A DNA stretch of 64,000 nt from Archangium primigenium (lineage in GTDB: Bacteria; Myxococcota; Myxococcia; Myxococcales; Myxococcaceae). The stretch covers positions 1,302,001 through 1,366,000 of the forward strand of contig NZ_JADWYI010000001.1 in the NCBI RefSeq assembly GCF_016904885.1, in the 5' to 3' direction. The notes beneath the pieces were generated by a model that was not told the origin of the DNA, ran no database searches, and saw only the letters and a list, made by a program, of their open reading frames with translations. Below are positions 17,301-25,474 of the stretch, piece after piece (within the stretch, counting starts at the first letter, position 1; each line of letters starts with the position of its first letter). The translations under genes were made by a program, and so were the position numbers.

Positions 17301-18494
17301 TCGGGCATGATCCGCTCGATGCTCACGGACCCCGCCTTCGTCCATGAGCTGGTGACGAACAAGGACGTGCACGCCTCGTTCACCAAGATGATGAACGGCG
17401 AGTTCATCCAGGGCGCCAAGGAGCTGCTCGGCAACGACAAGCTGCGCGAGGCCGCCGGCAACGCGCTGGCGAAGAACGCGGACTTCATGGAGAAGCTGCG
17501 TCCGTTCGGCATCCAGAGCGGCGCGGACATCGCGGCCCTGGGTGGCGCCGCCTTCGACGTGCTCCAGGCCGCGGGTCAGCTCGCCGAGGGCAAGCCGGGC
17601 GAGGCGCTGCACACCCTGGGCAAGGCGCTCGGCGACGTGCCGCCCGAGCTGCGCGGCCGCATGGTGGGCGCGCTGGCCGACAAGCTCGGCGTGCCGGACT
17701 GGGCGCGCGACACGCTCACCGCGGTGGCCAGCCTCCTGGGCAACGAGGACGTGGGCAAGGCGATGGGCGACGCGTTCGCCGCCCTCAAGCGCGGCGACGT
17801 GCCGGGCTTCCTCGCGGGCATCGCCACCACGGGCAAGGCCATCTGCGAGACGGCCCCCGAGGCGGCCAAGGCCTTCCTCAACTCGCTGGGCAAGATCCCC
17901 GGCAGCCTGGGCAAGCTCTTCCAGGACCGCGAGCTGAACGCGGCGGTGGTGGACTCGGGCGCGGCGACCAACCTGTTCGAGGCCGCCGAGAAGCTGGGCC
18001 GCGGTGACGTGGGCGGGGCCATGGCGGAGATCGCCGAGGCCGGTGGCGCGCTGCTCACCCAGGGCGAGCACTTCAAGGTCGCCGGTCAGGAGCTGCCCTT
18101 CGGCCAGCAGGGCATCGAGAACCTCTCGCGCATGTTCGGCCGGTTCGTCGACGCGCTGCCCGAGAAGCTCAAGACGAAGATCGCCGAGGAGTCCGCGAAG
18201 ATGGCGGCCCGGGCGGGCCTCCAGTCGGTGCCCTTCATCGGCAACGTCGTCAGCGGCGTGAGCGCCGTCGGCAGCGCCAAGGACCTGTGGGACGCCATCC
18301 AGGCGGACCCCAAGGACGCGCTGGACATCGCGCTGGCGGCCGGTCAGCTCGGTCTGGACGTCGCGGGTGTGTTCCCGGGCCTCAACAGCATCACCGGTCC
18401 GCTCAAGGTGGTGCTCGGCACGGCCAAGGTCGTCAAGGGCGCCTCGGACCTCATCGGGGACATCACCGAGTTCCAGCGCAGCCTGGTGGCCTGA
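14397..18494 (+). CDS. large repeat protein built on a 200-residue module
   Basis: A 1365-residue protein of unknown function without signal peptide. Residues 1-110 are Pro/Thr/Gln-rich. The rest is helical and repetitive. A module of exactly 200 residues (600 bp) recurs from about residue 220 to 1000. Each module has two related halves, starting LTPQDLVEAGAAAP and ITEQQLRDAGPALPHL. Degenerate copies lie on both sides. The last 110 residues change to glycine-rich hydrophobic sequence (VPFIGNVVSGVSAVGSAKD) that could insert in a membrane. GAGG lies upstream of ATG 14397; a GTG at 14352 extends the frame but is less likely. It ends in a bidirectional hairpin shared with the convergent gene. A structural or surface role is possible; none is shown. 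Confidence 0.85.
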   Translation: MAIDKTGGSKPQIQRQPEPKPAAPPAPPRNTATGTPATTRNAATGTPATPARPQTARPPSDGFDRGTAPSSAQRNQQQAKLGSTTAATQTQAPTADQNRNVLDKLGLTTEDVRKAGSEALPHLQRAAESVVQGRPEEAIGHLRSAAFASPEVAQKAIKGLAQNLPEGTAKTLLTNDAVVKQLVTNSDLHASVGKLLQNPADTTALRELVSNDSARDAVLGALGNDPTVKAQLDKVGLTPQDLVEVGAAAPHVLDAIEKISAGDVKGGLESIQGAIEAAPELAGKIGGKLVDALPQGVKDQIAKLGITEQQLRDAGPALPHLYAAADAASKGNWGEAFNSLKEAAVTAKDLSTQALKGLAQQLPAELGAVKTLLTDDAFLSQVVSNGDLHDQVGKLFNPETRLEGLRGLLDNAPVRDAALKAIGNDPGVKAQLANVGLTPQDLVEAGAAAPRLLEAFEKIKAGDVKGGLESIQTAIEAAPELAGKIGQKLLDAVPQGVKDQIAKLGITEQQLRDAGPALPHLFQAAQSASEGKWGEAFDSLKEAAITAKDLSKQALKGLAQQLPAEMGAVKTLLTDDAFLSQVVSNRDLHDQVGKLFNPETRMEGLRGLLDNAPVRDAALKAIGNDPGVKAQLANVGLTPQDLVEAGAAAPRLLEAFEKIKAGDVKGGLESIQTAIEAAPELAGKIGQKLLDAVPQGVKDQIAKLGITEQQLRDAGPALPHLFQAAQSASEGKWGEAFDSLKEAAITAKDLSKQALKGLAQQLPAEMGAVKTLLTDDAFLSQVVSNRDLHDQVGKLFNPETRMEGLRGLLGNDAARDAALKAVGNDPGVTELLGKAGLTPQDLVEAGAAAPHLFDSVQAFANGDIDAGIAALGKAAEAAPQLLDKIGQKIVAQLPEGLRNSISELGITPSDLLQAGKALPDLLRAGQALGQGDFRVALSSLRDAAGKIPPALIEKAITTTAAKLPEVGDSGMIRSMLTDPAFVHELVTNKDVHASFTKMMNGEFIQGAKELLGNDKLREAAGNALAKNADFMEKLRPFGIQSGADIAALGGAAFDVLQAAGQLAEGKPGEALHTLGKALGDVPPELRGRMVGALADKLGVPDWARDTLTAVASLLGNEDVGKAMGDAFAALKRGDVPGFLAGIATTGKAICETAPEAAKAFLNSLGKIPGSLGKLFQDRELNAAVVDSGAATNLFEAAEKLGRGDVGGAMAEIAEAGGALLTQGEHFKVAGQELPFGQQGIENLSRMFGRFVDALPEKLKTKIAEESAKMAARAGLQSVPFIGNVVSGVSAVGSAKDLWDAIQADPKDALDIALAAGQLGLDVAGVFPGLNSITGPLKVVLGTAKVVKGASDLIGDITEFQRSLVA
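15061..16860 (+). repeat. 600-bp tandem repeat inside the repeat-protein gene
   Basis: Three consecutive 600-bp units starting at 15061, 15661 and 16261, with a diverged fourth from 16861. Units two and three are almost identical: I count about seven differences over the first roughly 545 bp. Divergence rises near 16800. This points to recent duplication or gene conversion. Confidence 0.95.
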
Positions 18495-18507
18495 TGCCCG
18501 CCTCCCG

Positions 18508-18532
18508 CCCCTCCGCCCGCGCGGCGGAGGGG
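18508..18532. terminator. bidirectional terminator hairpin
   Basis: Perfect 10-bp stem CCCCTCCGCC/GGCGGAGGGG with a 5-base loop between the convergent genes ending at 18494 and 18545. No T-tract. Confidence 0.7.
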
Positions 18533-18544
18533 ACCGGGTGACGC

Positions 18545-19060
18545 TCAGCCAAGCTTCTTGATGAAGGCGGTGGCCAGCTCCGCCTTCTTCGCCACGGGCT
18601 CCTTGACGGGCAGCGTGAGCACGCGGTCGGCGGGCAGGGCCTTGAGCGCCTTGTTCTGCAACTGGGCGCTGTAGGTCTTCACGTAGTCGTCCACCTGCTT
18701 CTGGGTCAGCCCCTGGGCGAGCCCCTGCGCGCGCTGCTCCTCCAGGCCGGAGAAGTCGATGACGCAGCCGTTCACCGCGCCCTTGTCCAGGTACTGCAGC
18801 CAGTTGGTGCTGTAGAGGCCCACGCGCGTCTTGTCGCCGGCCACCTGCTCGAGCGCCTCCTTGTAGAAGGCCGCGGCCTTGGGGTTCTTGTCCGGCGAGG
18901 GGCCCTCGAGCAGCACCTTCTGGGCCTCCTTGTTCTTGGACATCACCTCGATGATGGCGTCGTTGTCCACGAAGTGGAGCTGGGTCGCGGCGCAGGCGGT
19001 GGCGATCCACGGGGCGGGCGTCGCGGGCTCGTTGTCGAAGACGATGACGAAGCGCTTCAT
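18545..19060 (-). CDS. conserved hypothetical protein
   Basis: A 171-residue soluble protein starting MKRFVIVFDNEPATPAPW, rich in Lys and Ala. No signal peptide, membrane segment or catalytic motif is recognised. Strand-helix patterning (FVIVFDN, LHFVDNDAIIEVM, GCVIDFSGLE) suggests an alpha/beta fold. GGAGAG lies about 10 bp before ATG 19060 and a good TATGAT hexamer on this strand (about 19100) may be its -10. It is convergent with the repeat protein and divergent from the ABC transporter. Function unknown. Confidence 0.75.
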   Translation of the reverse strand: MKRFVIVFDNEPATPAPWIATACAATQLHFVDNDAIIEVMSKNKEAQKVLLEGPSPDKNPKAAAFYKEALEQVAGDKTRVGLYSTNWLQYLDKGAVNGCVIDFSGLEEQRAQGLAQGLTQKQVDDYVKTYSAQLQNKALKALPADRVLTLPVKEPVAKKAELATAFIKKLG

Positions 19061-19108
19061 CGGGAGGTCTCTCCAGGCAGGCAAGGGTTGGAGGGCATCA
19101 TAGTCCCC

Positions 19109-19127
19109 CTGTCTGGCGAGAAGACAG
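19109..19127. promoter_or_regulatory. inverted repeat between divergent genes
   Basis: CTGTCT and AGACAG arms with a 7-bp spacer lie in the 111-bp gap between the divergent genes at 19060 and 19172, where an operator would be expected. Confidence 0.35.
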
Positions 19128-19171
19128 ACGAGCATGCGGCGAATGACGGGGGGCCGGGTTAGACAGGGTGC

Positions 19172-21028
19172 GTGTCCCCTCCGACCCCTCGCACGCCGCC
19201 CCCCTCGCTCAAGGCCCGGTTGAAGAACGCGGGCAGCCTCTTCCGGCAACTGCCGGGCACCTTCCGTCTGTTCTGGGAGGCCAGTCCCCGGCTCGCGGTG
19301 ACGCTCGCGGTGCTCACGCTGGTGGCCGCGGTGTTCCCGGCGGCCATGGCCTGGGTGGGCAAGCTCATCGTGGACGGCGTCGTGGCCACGGCCAGCGGGG
19401 GCGGCGAGGCGGGGGTCTCGCGGGTGCTGCACCTGGTGGTGCTGGAGTTCGCGCTGATGGTGGGCTCCATCACCGTGGACCGCTCGCTGTCGCTCGTGCG
19501 CGAGCTGGGCCGGGCCAACCTGGGCAACCTGCTCAACGAGCGCATCCTGCACAAGGCGCTGGCGCTGGAGCTGCGGCACTTCGAGGACTCGGACACCTAC
19601 GACAAGATGCAGAACGCCCGGCGCGAGGCGAACAGCCGCCCGCTGGCGCTGGTGATGGATGCCTTCTCCATCGTGCGCAACCTCGTGACGCTGTCCACGT
19701 ACGCGGTGCTGCTCGTGCACCTGTCGCCCTGGAGCGTGGTGGTGCTGGTGGCCGCGAGCGTGCCCGCCTTCATCGCCGAGGCGCGCCTGGCCGAGGAGGG
19801 CTTCCGGCTCTACTCCTGGCGCGCGCCCGAGGGCCGCAAGCTCAACTACCTGGAGTGGATCCTCACGCGCGACAGCCACGTGAAGGAGGTGAAGGTCTTC
19901 GACCTGGGCGGGCTGGTGCTCGGGCGCTACCGCACGCTCTTCCAGAAGTTCTTCCAGGAGGACCGGGCCCTGGCGATGCGGCGCATGGGGTGGGGCCTGG
20001 GCCTGGGGCTCGTCTCGCTCGCGGCGTTCTACGGCTGCTATGCCTTCGTGGCGGGGCGCGCGGCGCGCGGCGCCATCACGGTGGGCGACATGGTGCTCTA
20101 CCTGGGCGTGTTCCGGCAGGGCCAGGCGGCCTTCCAGGGCATCCTCTCCAGCGTGGGCAGCATGTACGAGGGCGCGCTCTTCATGAGCAACCTCTTCGCC
20201 TACTTCGACATCCCCACGGGCCAGGAGGCCTCGCGCGCGCGTCCGGCGCTCACGGTGCCCCGGGGCCGGCACAACGCCATCGAGCTGCGCGACGTGTCCT
20301 TCCGCTACCCGGGCAAGGACGCGTGGGCGCTGCGCCACCTGAACCTGCGGCTGGAGCCCGGGGAGAAGCTGGCGCTGGTGGGCGAGAACGGCGCGGGCAA
20401 GAGCACGCTCGTGAAGCTGCTCTTGCGGCTGTACGAGCCCACCGAGGGCGACATCTTCTACGGCGGCGTGAACCTCAAGGACATGGAGCCGGCGGACCTG
20501 CGCTCGCGCTTTGGCGCCGTGTTCCAGGACTTCGTGCGCTACCAGTTCAACGTGGCGGAGAACATCGGCCTGGGGCACGTGGGGGCCCTGGAGGACCGGC
20601 CGCGCATCGTGCGCGCGGCGGAGCAGGGCGGCGCGAGCCACGTCATCGAGGCCCTGCCCCAGCGCTACGACACCATGCTGGGCGGCTGGTTCGAGAAGGG
20701 CCTGGAGCTGAGCGGAGGCCAGTGGCAGAAGCTGGGCGTGGCCCGGGCCTTCATGCGCGAGGACGCGGAGGTGCTCATCCTGGACGAGCCCACGGCGAGC
20801 ATCGACGCCGAGTCCGAGCACGCCCTCTTCGAGCGCTTCCAGGAGCTGGCGGCCGATCGCATCGCGCTCGTCATCTCCCACCGCTTCTCCACGGTGCGCA
20901 TGGCGGACCGCATCGCCGTGCTGCACGACGGGCAGGTGGAGGAGCTGGGCAGCCACGCGGAGCTCATGGCGCGTGGCGGCCGCTACGCGCACCTGTTCAA
21001 CCTCCAGGCGCGTGGCTACCGGGACTGA
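19172..21028 (+). CDS. ABC exporter, fused permease and ATPase
   Basis: A 618-residue half-transporter. The membrane domain spans about residues 30-330 with six hydrophobic segments. The ATPase domain has Walker A VGENGAGKST, Q-loop AVFQDFVRYQFNVAENIGLG, signature LSGGQWQKLGVARAF, Walker B VLILDEPTASID and the H-loop histidine in VISHRF. The QDF...ENIGLG form resembles peptide exporters of the NisT/SpaT/McjD type, but there is no C39 peptidase domain. The GTG start at 19172 has no strong Shine-Dalgarno; a TAGACA hexamer lies 6 bp upstream. Substrate is not fixed by context. It could serve the RiPP-like precursors 15 kb away, but nothing in the sequence links them. Confidence 0.88.
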   Translation: MSPPTPRTPPPSLKARLKNAGSLFRQLPGTFRLFWEASPRLAVTLAVLTLVAAVFPAAMAWVGKLIVDGVVATASGGGEAGVSRVLHLVVLEFALMVGSITVDRSLSLVRELGRANLGNLLNERILHKALALELRHFEDSDTYDKMQNARREANSRPLALVMDAFSIVRNLVTLSTYAVLLVHLSPWSVVVLVAASVPAFIAEARLAEEGFRLYSWRAPEGRKLNYLEWILTRDSHVKEVKVFDLGGLVLGRYRTLFQKFFQEDRALAMRRMGWGLGLGLVSLAAFYGCYAFVAGRAARGAITVGDMVLYLGVFRQGQAAFQGILSSVGSMYEGALFMSNLFAYFDIPTGQEASRARPALTVPRGRHNAIELRDVSFRYPGKDAWALRHLNLRLEPGEKLALVGENGAGKSTLVKLLLRLYEPTEGDIFYGGVNLKDMEPADLRSRFGAVFQDFVRYQFNVAENIGLGHVGALEDRPRIVRAAEQGGASHVIEALPQRYDTMLGGWFEKGLELSGGQWQKLGVARAFMREDAEVLILDEPTASIDAESEHALFERFQELAADRIALVISHRFSTVRMADRIAVLHDGQVEELGSHAELMARGGRYAHLFNLQARGYRD

Positions 21029-21032
21029 GGCC

Positions 21033-22073
21033 CTACACCGCCAGGCGCGGGGCGGACGGGGGCTCGGCCGCTTCCGCGCGCGCGGGCGCCGCCACGCGGT
21101 GCTGGCCGATCATCATGTCCACGTAGGTGGGGAAGAACGTCACCACCCGGCGCAGCTCGCGCGCGGTGGCCGCGTCCTCGATACCCCCGAGCGCCCCCTC
21201 CAGCCGCTGCTCGACGAAGCCGGCGATGCGGCACGCCTCGGTCAGGGACGCGCGCATCGTCCAGCCCAGGTTCTTCGCGTGGCGGAGGATGAGGTTGCGC
21301 CGGTCGACGCGCGCCTCCACGGCCGCCTCGTCCGGCAGCTCCTGGAAGGCCTTCCACACCTCGAGCACGTCGTCCTCCAGGCGCGCGAGCTGCTCGCCCT
21401 GGCCGAGCACCTGCCGGTAGGCGAGGATCTCCTCCAGCGGGCGGCCCTGCAGCAGCCAGAGCACCTCCAGGCCGGACAGGCCCATGGCGGGGTACTCGGG
21501 GGCGAGCGCCACCAGGGTGTCGCGCGCGCGGGCCTCCAGGTTCATGTCCTCCACCACCGCGGTGATGAGGGCGCCGAGCGTGTCGCGGAAGAAGCGCCGC
21601 CGCTCGGGCGTGTCCAGCAGGGCCTCGGTGTCGCGCACGAGCCGATCCAGGTTCTGCAGGATGCGCAGCGCCTTGAGCCGCTGGCCCAGGGTGAGCCCGC
21701 GGCAGGCGAGCACCTGGCGCCACAGCGTGCGCCGGGGGACCGAGCCCTCCACGCACGCCCGCACGAACGCGTGCACCTGGCTCGCCCGCTCGAAGTCCGG
21801 CAGCGCGTCCACGAGCGTGTCCAGCTGGAGGCACGCGAAGAGCACGTAGCGTCCGGACTGGAGGCGCACGGGGCCGGGCGCCACGCGCTCCAGGCCGGTG
21901 TGCAGCGCCGCGCCCGCCTTCAGGCTGCGCTTGAGTCCCATCACCAGGGGCGCGAGCGGATCCGCCGCGAGTGTTTCCTTCAGATAATTCAGCACCAGGA
22001 GGATCGGCCAGGGCGCGGGGGCGCCCGGCGCGTCGGGGAGAGGGGGCTCGCTCTCCGGAAACACGGGGGTCAT
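21033..22073 (-). CDS. conserved hypothetical protein, helical
   Basis: A 346-residue protein with a proline-rich first 22 residues and then continuous helical sequence with many Leu, Arg and Glu (for example LKALRILQNLDRLVRDTEALL). No catalytic motif or membrane segment recognised. ATG 22073 is preferred because TAGGCT, a TAnnnT -10 hexamer, sits 8 bp upstream with no Shine-Dalgarno (leaderless pattern). An in-frame GTG at 22163 is an alternative. Convergent with the ABC exporter. Function unknown. Confidence 0.75.
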   Translation of the reverse strand: MTPVFPESEPPLPDAPGAPAPWPILLVLNYLKETLAADPLAPLVMGLKRSLKAGAALHTGLERVAPGPVRLQSGRYVLFACLQLDTLVDALPDFERASQVHAFVRACVEGSVPRRTLWRQVLACRGLTLGQRLKALRILQNLDRLVRDTEALLDTPERRRFFRDTLGALITAVVEDMNLEARARDTLVALAPEYPAMGLSGLEVLWLLQGRPLEEILAYRQVLGQGEQLARLEDDVLEVWKAFQELPDEAAVEARVDRRNLILRHAKNLGWTMRASLTEACRIAGFVEQRLEGALGGIEDAATARELRRVVTFFPTYVDMMIGQHRVAAPARAEAAEPPSAPRLAV

Positions 22074-22081
22074 ACGGGCGA

Positions 22082-22087
22082 AGCCTA
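22082..22087 (-). promoter_or_regulatory. candidate -10 element for a leaderless transcript
   Basis: TAGGCT on the minus strand, 8 bp before ATG 22073, with no Shine-Dalgarno between. Confidence 0.35.
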
Positions 22088-22244
22088 GTGGCTCCCTCTC
22101 GGTGGAACCAGGGCCCTGGCCCTCGGCGGCGACGATCGGTCGGTTCCAGAAGGGAAACCACACACACCCTTTTCACGATGCGTATGTCTTTCCCTACTCA
22201 CGGACTCCTTGGCCGGGGGGCGAGGGAGCATTAAGAGCCGCCGC

Positions 22245-22733
22245 ATGCGCTACACGCCCATCATCGGCACGCTTGGTTACGTGATGTCCCCGGACGGCAC
22301 GAAGGTGCTGCTCATCCACCGCAACGCGCGTCCGGACGACGCGCACCTGGGCAAGTACAACGGGCTCGGGGGCAAGATGCAGCCGGACGAGGACGTCGTC
22401 GCGTGCATGCGCCGGGAGATTCGCGAGGAGGCGGGCATCGAGTGCACGCACCTCACGCTGCGCGGCACCATCAGCTGGCCGGGCTTCGGTCCCAAGGGTG
22501 AGGACTGGCTGGGCTTCGTCTTCCGCATCGACGGCTTCACGGGCACGCCGCTCGAGCGCAACCCCGAGGGCGAGCTGTCGTGGGTGCCGGTGAAGGACAT
22601 CATGGACCTGCCGCTCTGGGACGGGGACCGGCACTTCCTGCCGCTCGTGTTCGACGGGGACGCGCGCGCCTTTCACGGCGTCATGCCCTACGAGGGCGGG
22701 CGGGCGGTGAGCTGGTCGTTCACGCGCATCTAG
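22245..22733 (+). CDS. NUDIX hydrolase, MutT-like
   Basis: A 162-residue NUDIX protein that would hydrolyse a nucleoside diphosphate derivative, possibly oxidised dGTP. The Nudix box reads GGKMQPDEDVV then REIREEAGIE, matching GX5EX7REUXEEXGU. MRYTPIIGTLGYV at the start and SWVPVKDIMDLPLWDGD near the end match the MTH1-like 8-oxo-dGTP diphosphatase subgroup. ATG 22245 is chosen since family homology begins there. It is 26 bp upstream of the OPT transporter gene, but that gene has its own likely -10, so an operon is uncertain. Confidence 0.9.
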   Translation: MRYTPIIGTLGYVMSPDGTKVLLIHRNARPDDAHLGKYNGLGGKMQPDEDVVACMRREIREEAGIECTHLTLRGTISWPGFGPKGEDWLGFVFRIDGFTGTPLERNPEGELSWVPVKDIMDLPLWDGDRHFLPLVFDGDARAFHGVMPYEGGRAVSWSFTRI

Positions 22734-22744
22734 GGGGAGTGCGC

Positions 22745-22750
22745 TAGCGT
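22745..22750 (+). promoter_or_regulatory. candidate -10 element for a leaderless transcript
   Basis: TAGCGT in the context GCGCTAGCGTGCGCC, 9 bp before ATG 22760. The gene has no Shine-Dalgarno. Confidence 0.4.
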
Positions 22751-22759
22751 GCGCCCCCC

Positions 22760-24598
22760 ATGGCTCGTCCCGTCTTTCCGCCGTTGAAGGTGCCGCCGCC
22801 GCCCCGCGCGGGCGTGCGGTTTGAGTGGCTGCCCACCCCGGGCACGTGGAAGTTCCACCTGCTCTTGAGTCTGGTGGCCATCTTCGTGCTCGGGCCGCTC
22901 GGGGGCATCGCCGCCTCGTACATGAACTTCAGCCTGGGTTTCTTCGTGGGCGGGCAGGTGCTGGCGGGCATTCTCGGCAGCGCCGTCACCTACGGCTACG
23001 GACCCGAGGGCAAGCACGGCGCCAACTACATGCAGACCATGGCCGCCTCGGTGGCCTCCATGTGCGCCATGTCCGTGCTCATCCAGGCCATGGTGTGGCT
23101 GGGCATGCCCCAGCCGCCCGCCTGGCACCTGATGCTCTTCGTGGGGTGCGTGGGCATGTTCGGCGTGGGCGTGGGCATGCTCTACACGCCGCTGCTCGTG
23201 GACCGGCTGCAGCTGGACTATCCGTCCGGCTACGCGGTGGCCAACATCCTCCGGGCGCTCACCGACCCCCGTCTGCTCAAGGCCTCCATCGCCAAGCTGG
23301 GCGGCGGCGCGGCGGCGGGCGGCGTGGTGGCGGCGCTCACCGAGCACGTGGCGCGGCTCGCGGCCACGGGCGTGAGCGCGTCCTCGGTGGGCGCGGGCAT
23401 GGTGGTGGGCAGCCGCATCACCGTGCCGGCCATCGTGGGCGGCCTCGCGGGCGCGGCGATGACGCCCACCCTGCGCGCCTGGGGCTGGCTCGGTCCGGAC
23501 GAGCCCTTCCGCAAGGTGGGCTTCCTGGTGGGTCTGGCGATGATCCTCGGCGCGGCGGTGGTGGACCTGTCGCTGCTCGCCGTGCAGGCGGCGGCGCGCG
23601 TGCGCGACCGGGCGAAGCTGCCGCCGGACAACGAGCCCGCGTGGAAGAAGGTGAGCCTGCCCAAGCTCTTCGCCTGGGTCGTCTTCTGGGGCCTGGCCGT
23701 GGTGGGCGTGGCCACCCAGGTGCTGCACCAGCCGCTGGGCTTCATCCTGCTGGGCATGGGGCTCTCCCTGCTCTTCGTGCTCATCAACGGCATCGCCTAT
23801 GGCATCACCGACCAGAACCCCATCTCCAGCGCCTTCGTCGTGTCGGTGATGATCATGTCGCTGCTGGGGCTCGACAACCCGCTGGTGGGCCTGATGGCCG
23901 CGAGCATCCTGCTCATCAGCACCTCGGTGGGCTGTGACATGCAGCAGGACCGCTCCACCGGCTGGCGCCTGGGCACGGACCGCACCCTCCAGTTCCGCTA
24001 CCAGGTGGTGGGCATCGTCATGGGCGCGGTGCTGTGCGTGGGCCTGGCGCGCGTCTTCATGAGCGCCTACCCGGTGCTGGCCATCAACCAGCTGGACGAC
24101 CCCAAGGCGCCCGTGGGCCAGTGGGGCTCGGCGATGACATACAAGTTCGTGGGTGCCATCCGCAGCCTGGGCTCGCTGTCGGACCACACGGTCCAGGCGC
24201 TCCTGTTCGGCCTCGTGCTCGGCTTCACCATCGAGGTGGCGCGCAAGCTGCTCAAGCGCCACGCGGGCTACGTGCGCTTCGTGAATGGCTCGCGCGCGGG
24301 CTTCGCGGTGGGCTGGACCCTGGACGCGGTGGTGCTCGCGAGCCCCTACGCCTCGTCCTTCGGCGGCTTCGTGAACCTGTCGCTGTCCCTCTGGTTCGGC
24401 GTGGGCGGCATCCTGTCCTCGCTGTGGAACACCTGGTCGGGACGGGGCGCGCCCCAGGCGGCGGGCACTCCGGGCGAGGGCGAGACGCTGCCCGAGGACA
24501 TGAGCACGATGTCGCTCGTGGGCGGCGGCCTCATCGCGGGCGAGTCCCTGTACTTCCTCGTGGTGGGACTGCTCGGGCTGCTCGCGCTGATGGGCTGA
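22760..24598 (+). CDS. OPT-family oligopeptide or metal-chelate transporter
   Basis: Inner-membrane protein of 612 residues with about 14-16 hydrophobic segments. OPT signatures include NYMQTMAASVASMCAMSVL, LDYPSGYAVANILRAL and the glycine-rich repeats of the second half. OPT transporters import short peptides or metal-siderophore complexes by proton coupling. ATG 22760 has no Shine-Dalgarno, and TAGCGT sits 9 bp upstream. A strong bidirectional hairpin follows at 24622-24654, between this gene and convergent gpmA. Confidence 0.9.
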   Translation: MARPVFPPLKVPPPPRAGVRFEWLPTPGTWKFHLLLSLVAIFVLGPLGGIAASYMNFSLGFFVGGQVLAGILGSAVTYGYGPEGKHGANYMQTMAASVASMCAMSVLIQAMVWLGMPQPPAWHLMLFVGCVGMFGVGVGMLYTPLLVDRLQLDYPSGYAVANILRALTDPRLLKASIAKLGGGAAAGGVVAALTEHVARLAATGVSASSVGAGMVVGSRITVPAIVGGLAGAAMTPTLRAWGWLGPDEPFRKVGFLVGLAMILGAAVVDLSLLAVQAAARVRDRAKLPPDNEPAWKKVSLPKLFAWVVFWGLAVVGVATQVLHQPLGFILLGMGLSLLFVLINGIAYGITDQNPISSAFVVSVMIMSLLGLDNPLVGLMAASILLISTSVGCDMQQDRSTGWRLGTDRTLQFRYQVVGIVMGAVLCVGLARVFMSAYPVLAINQLDDPKAPVGQWGSAMTYKFVGAIRSLGSLSDHTVQALLFGLVLGFTIEVARKLLKRHAGYVRFVNGSRAGFAVGWTLDAVVLASPYASSFGGFVNLSLSLWFGVGGILSSLWNTWSGRGAPQAAGTPGEGETLPEDMSTMSLVGGGLIAGESLYFLVVGLLGLLALMG

Positions 24599-24621
24599 GC
24601 GGCCGCGGGGCGGGCCTCGCA

Positions 24622-24654
24622 GGCGTCTTCCCCCCACGCGGGAGGGAAGACGCC
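24622..24654. terminator. bidirectional terminator hairpin
   Basis: Perfect 11-bp stem GGCGTCTTCCC/GGGAAGACGCC with an 11-base loop between the convergent OPT transporter and phosphoglycerate mutase genes. Confidence 0.7.
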
Positions 24655-24670
24655 GGGCCGCGGGCACCCG

Positions 24671-25276
24671 CTAGCCGTGGGTGCGCTTGCTGAGGACCTC
24701 GAGGTCCTTGGACATCTCGTAGACGAGCGGCACGCCGGTGGCGAGCTCCAGGTTGAGCACCTGCTCCCCGGTGAGCTTGTCCAGCTTCATCACCAGCGAG
24801 CGGTTGGAGTTGCCGTGGGCCACCACGAGCACGTTCTTGCCCTGGCGCAGGTCGCCGCTGATGGCGCGCTCGTAGAAGGGCAGCACGCGCTTGGCGGTGA
24901 GCTCCAGGGACTCGCCGTTGGGCGGCGGCACGTCATAGGAGCGGCGCCAGATGTGCACCTGCTTCTCGCCGAACTCCTTGGCCGCGTCCGCCTTGTTCAG
25001 GCCCTGCAGGTCACCGTAGTGCCGCTCGTTGAGCGCGGCGTCCCGGATGACGGGGATGCGCTGCCCGGTGGCCTCCAGGATGATGGCGAGCGTCTCCTGC
25101 GCGCGCGTGAGCGCCGAGGTGTACGCCACGTCGAACTTCACGCCTTGGAAGTGCTCGGCCGCCTTGCGGGCCTCGGCGCGACCCTGCTCGGTCAGGGGCA
25201 CGTCCACGAAGCCGGTGAAGCGGTTCTCTTGGTTCCACAGGGACTGTCCATGTCGGACGAGGGCGAGGATGGGCAT
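24671..25276 (-). CDS. gpmA: 2,3-bisphosphoglycerate-dependent phosphoglycerate mutase
   Basis: Glycolytic interconversion of 3- and 2-phosphoglycerate. The phospho-accepting histidine is in [18 protein letters not shown], and other active-site residues are in [25 protein letters not shown] and [11 protein letters not shown]. At 201 residues it is shorter than E. coli GpmA (about 250) but matches the short bacterial subgroup. ATG 25276 was chosen at the start of the histidine-phosphatase fold; the long upstream extension of the frame is a shadow of the divergent lipoprotein gene. Confidence 0.92.
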   Translation of the reverse strand: MPILALVRHGQSLWNQENRFTGFVDVPLTEQGRAEARKAAEHFQGVKFDVAYTSALTRAQETLAIILEATGQRIPVIRDAALNERHYGDLQGLNKADAAKEFGEKQVHIWRRSYDVPPPNGESLELTAKRVLPFYERAISGDLRQGKNVLVVAHGNSNRSLVMKLDKLTGEQVLNLELATGVPLVYEMSKDLEVLSKRTHG

Positions 25277-25474
25277 GCCCGCCCCGTACTTCAAACCGGA
25301 CCGGGCGTAAACCCCCGTGCACACCCGCCCCCGGGACGGACACCGCCGTCGTGCGCCAACGAAGACAGGGCGCGTCCAACCATGCGCCTTCCGCGGGTCG
25401 ACGCCTGTCGTTGGCACGCGCGGGGGCCGTCCCCAGATTCGCGCGGAATCATTGGGTGGGGGGGAGGCGGTTCG

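Noticed and set aside
14304-19010. A minus-strand open frame of over 1500 codons opposite the repeat-protein gene
   Set aside because: It mirrors the GC-rich codon pattern of the plus-strand gene and repeats with the same period; its composition (Arg, His, Leu, Gly runs) is typical of an antisense shadow, and it runs through the convergent gene at 18545.
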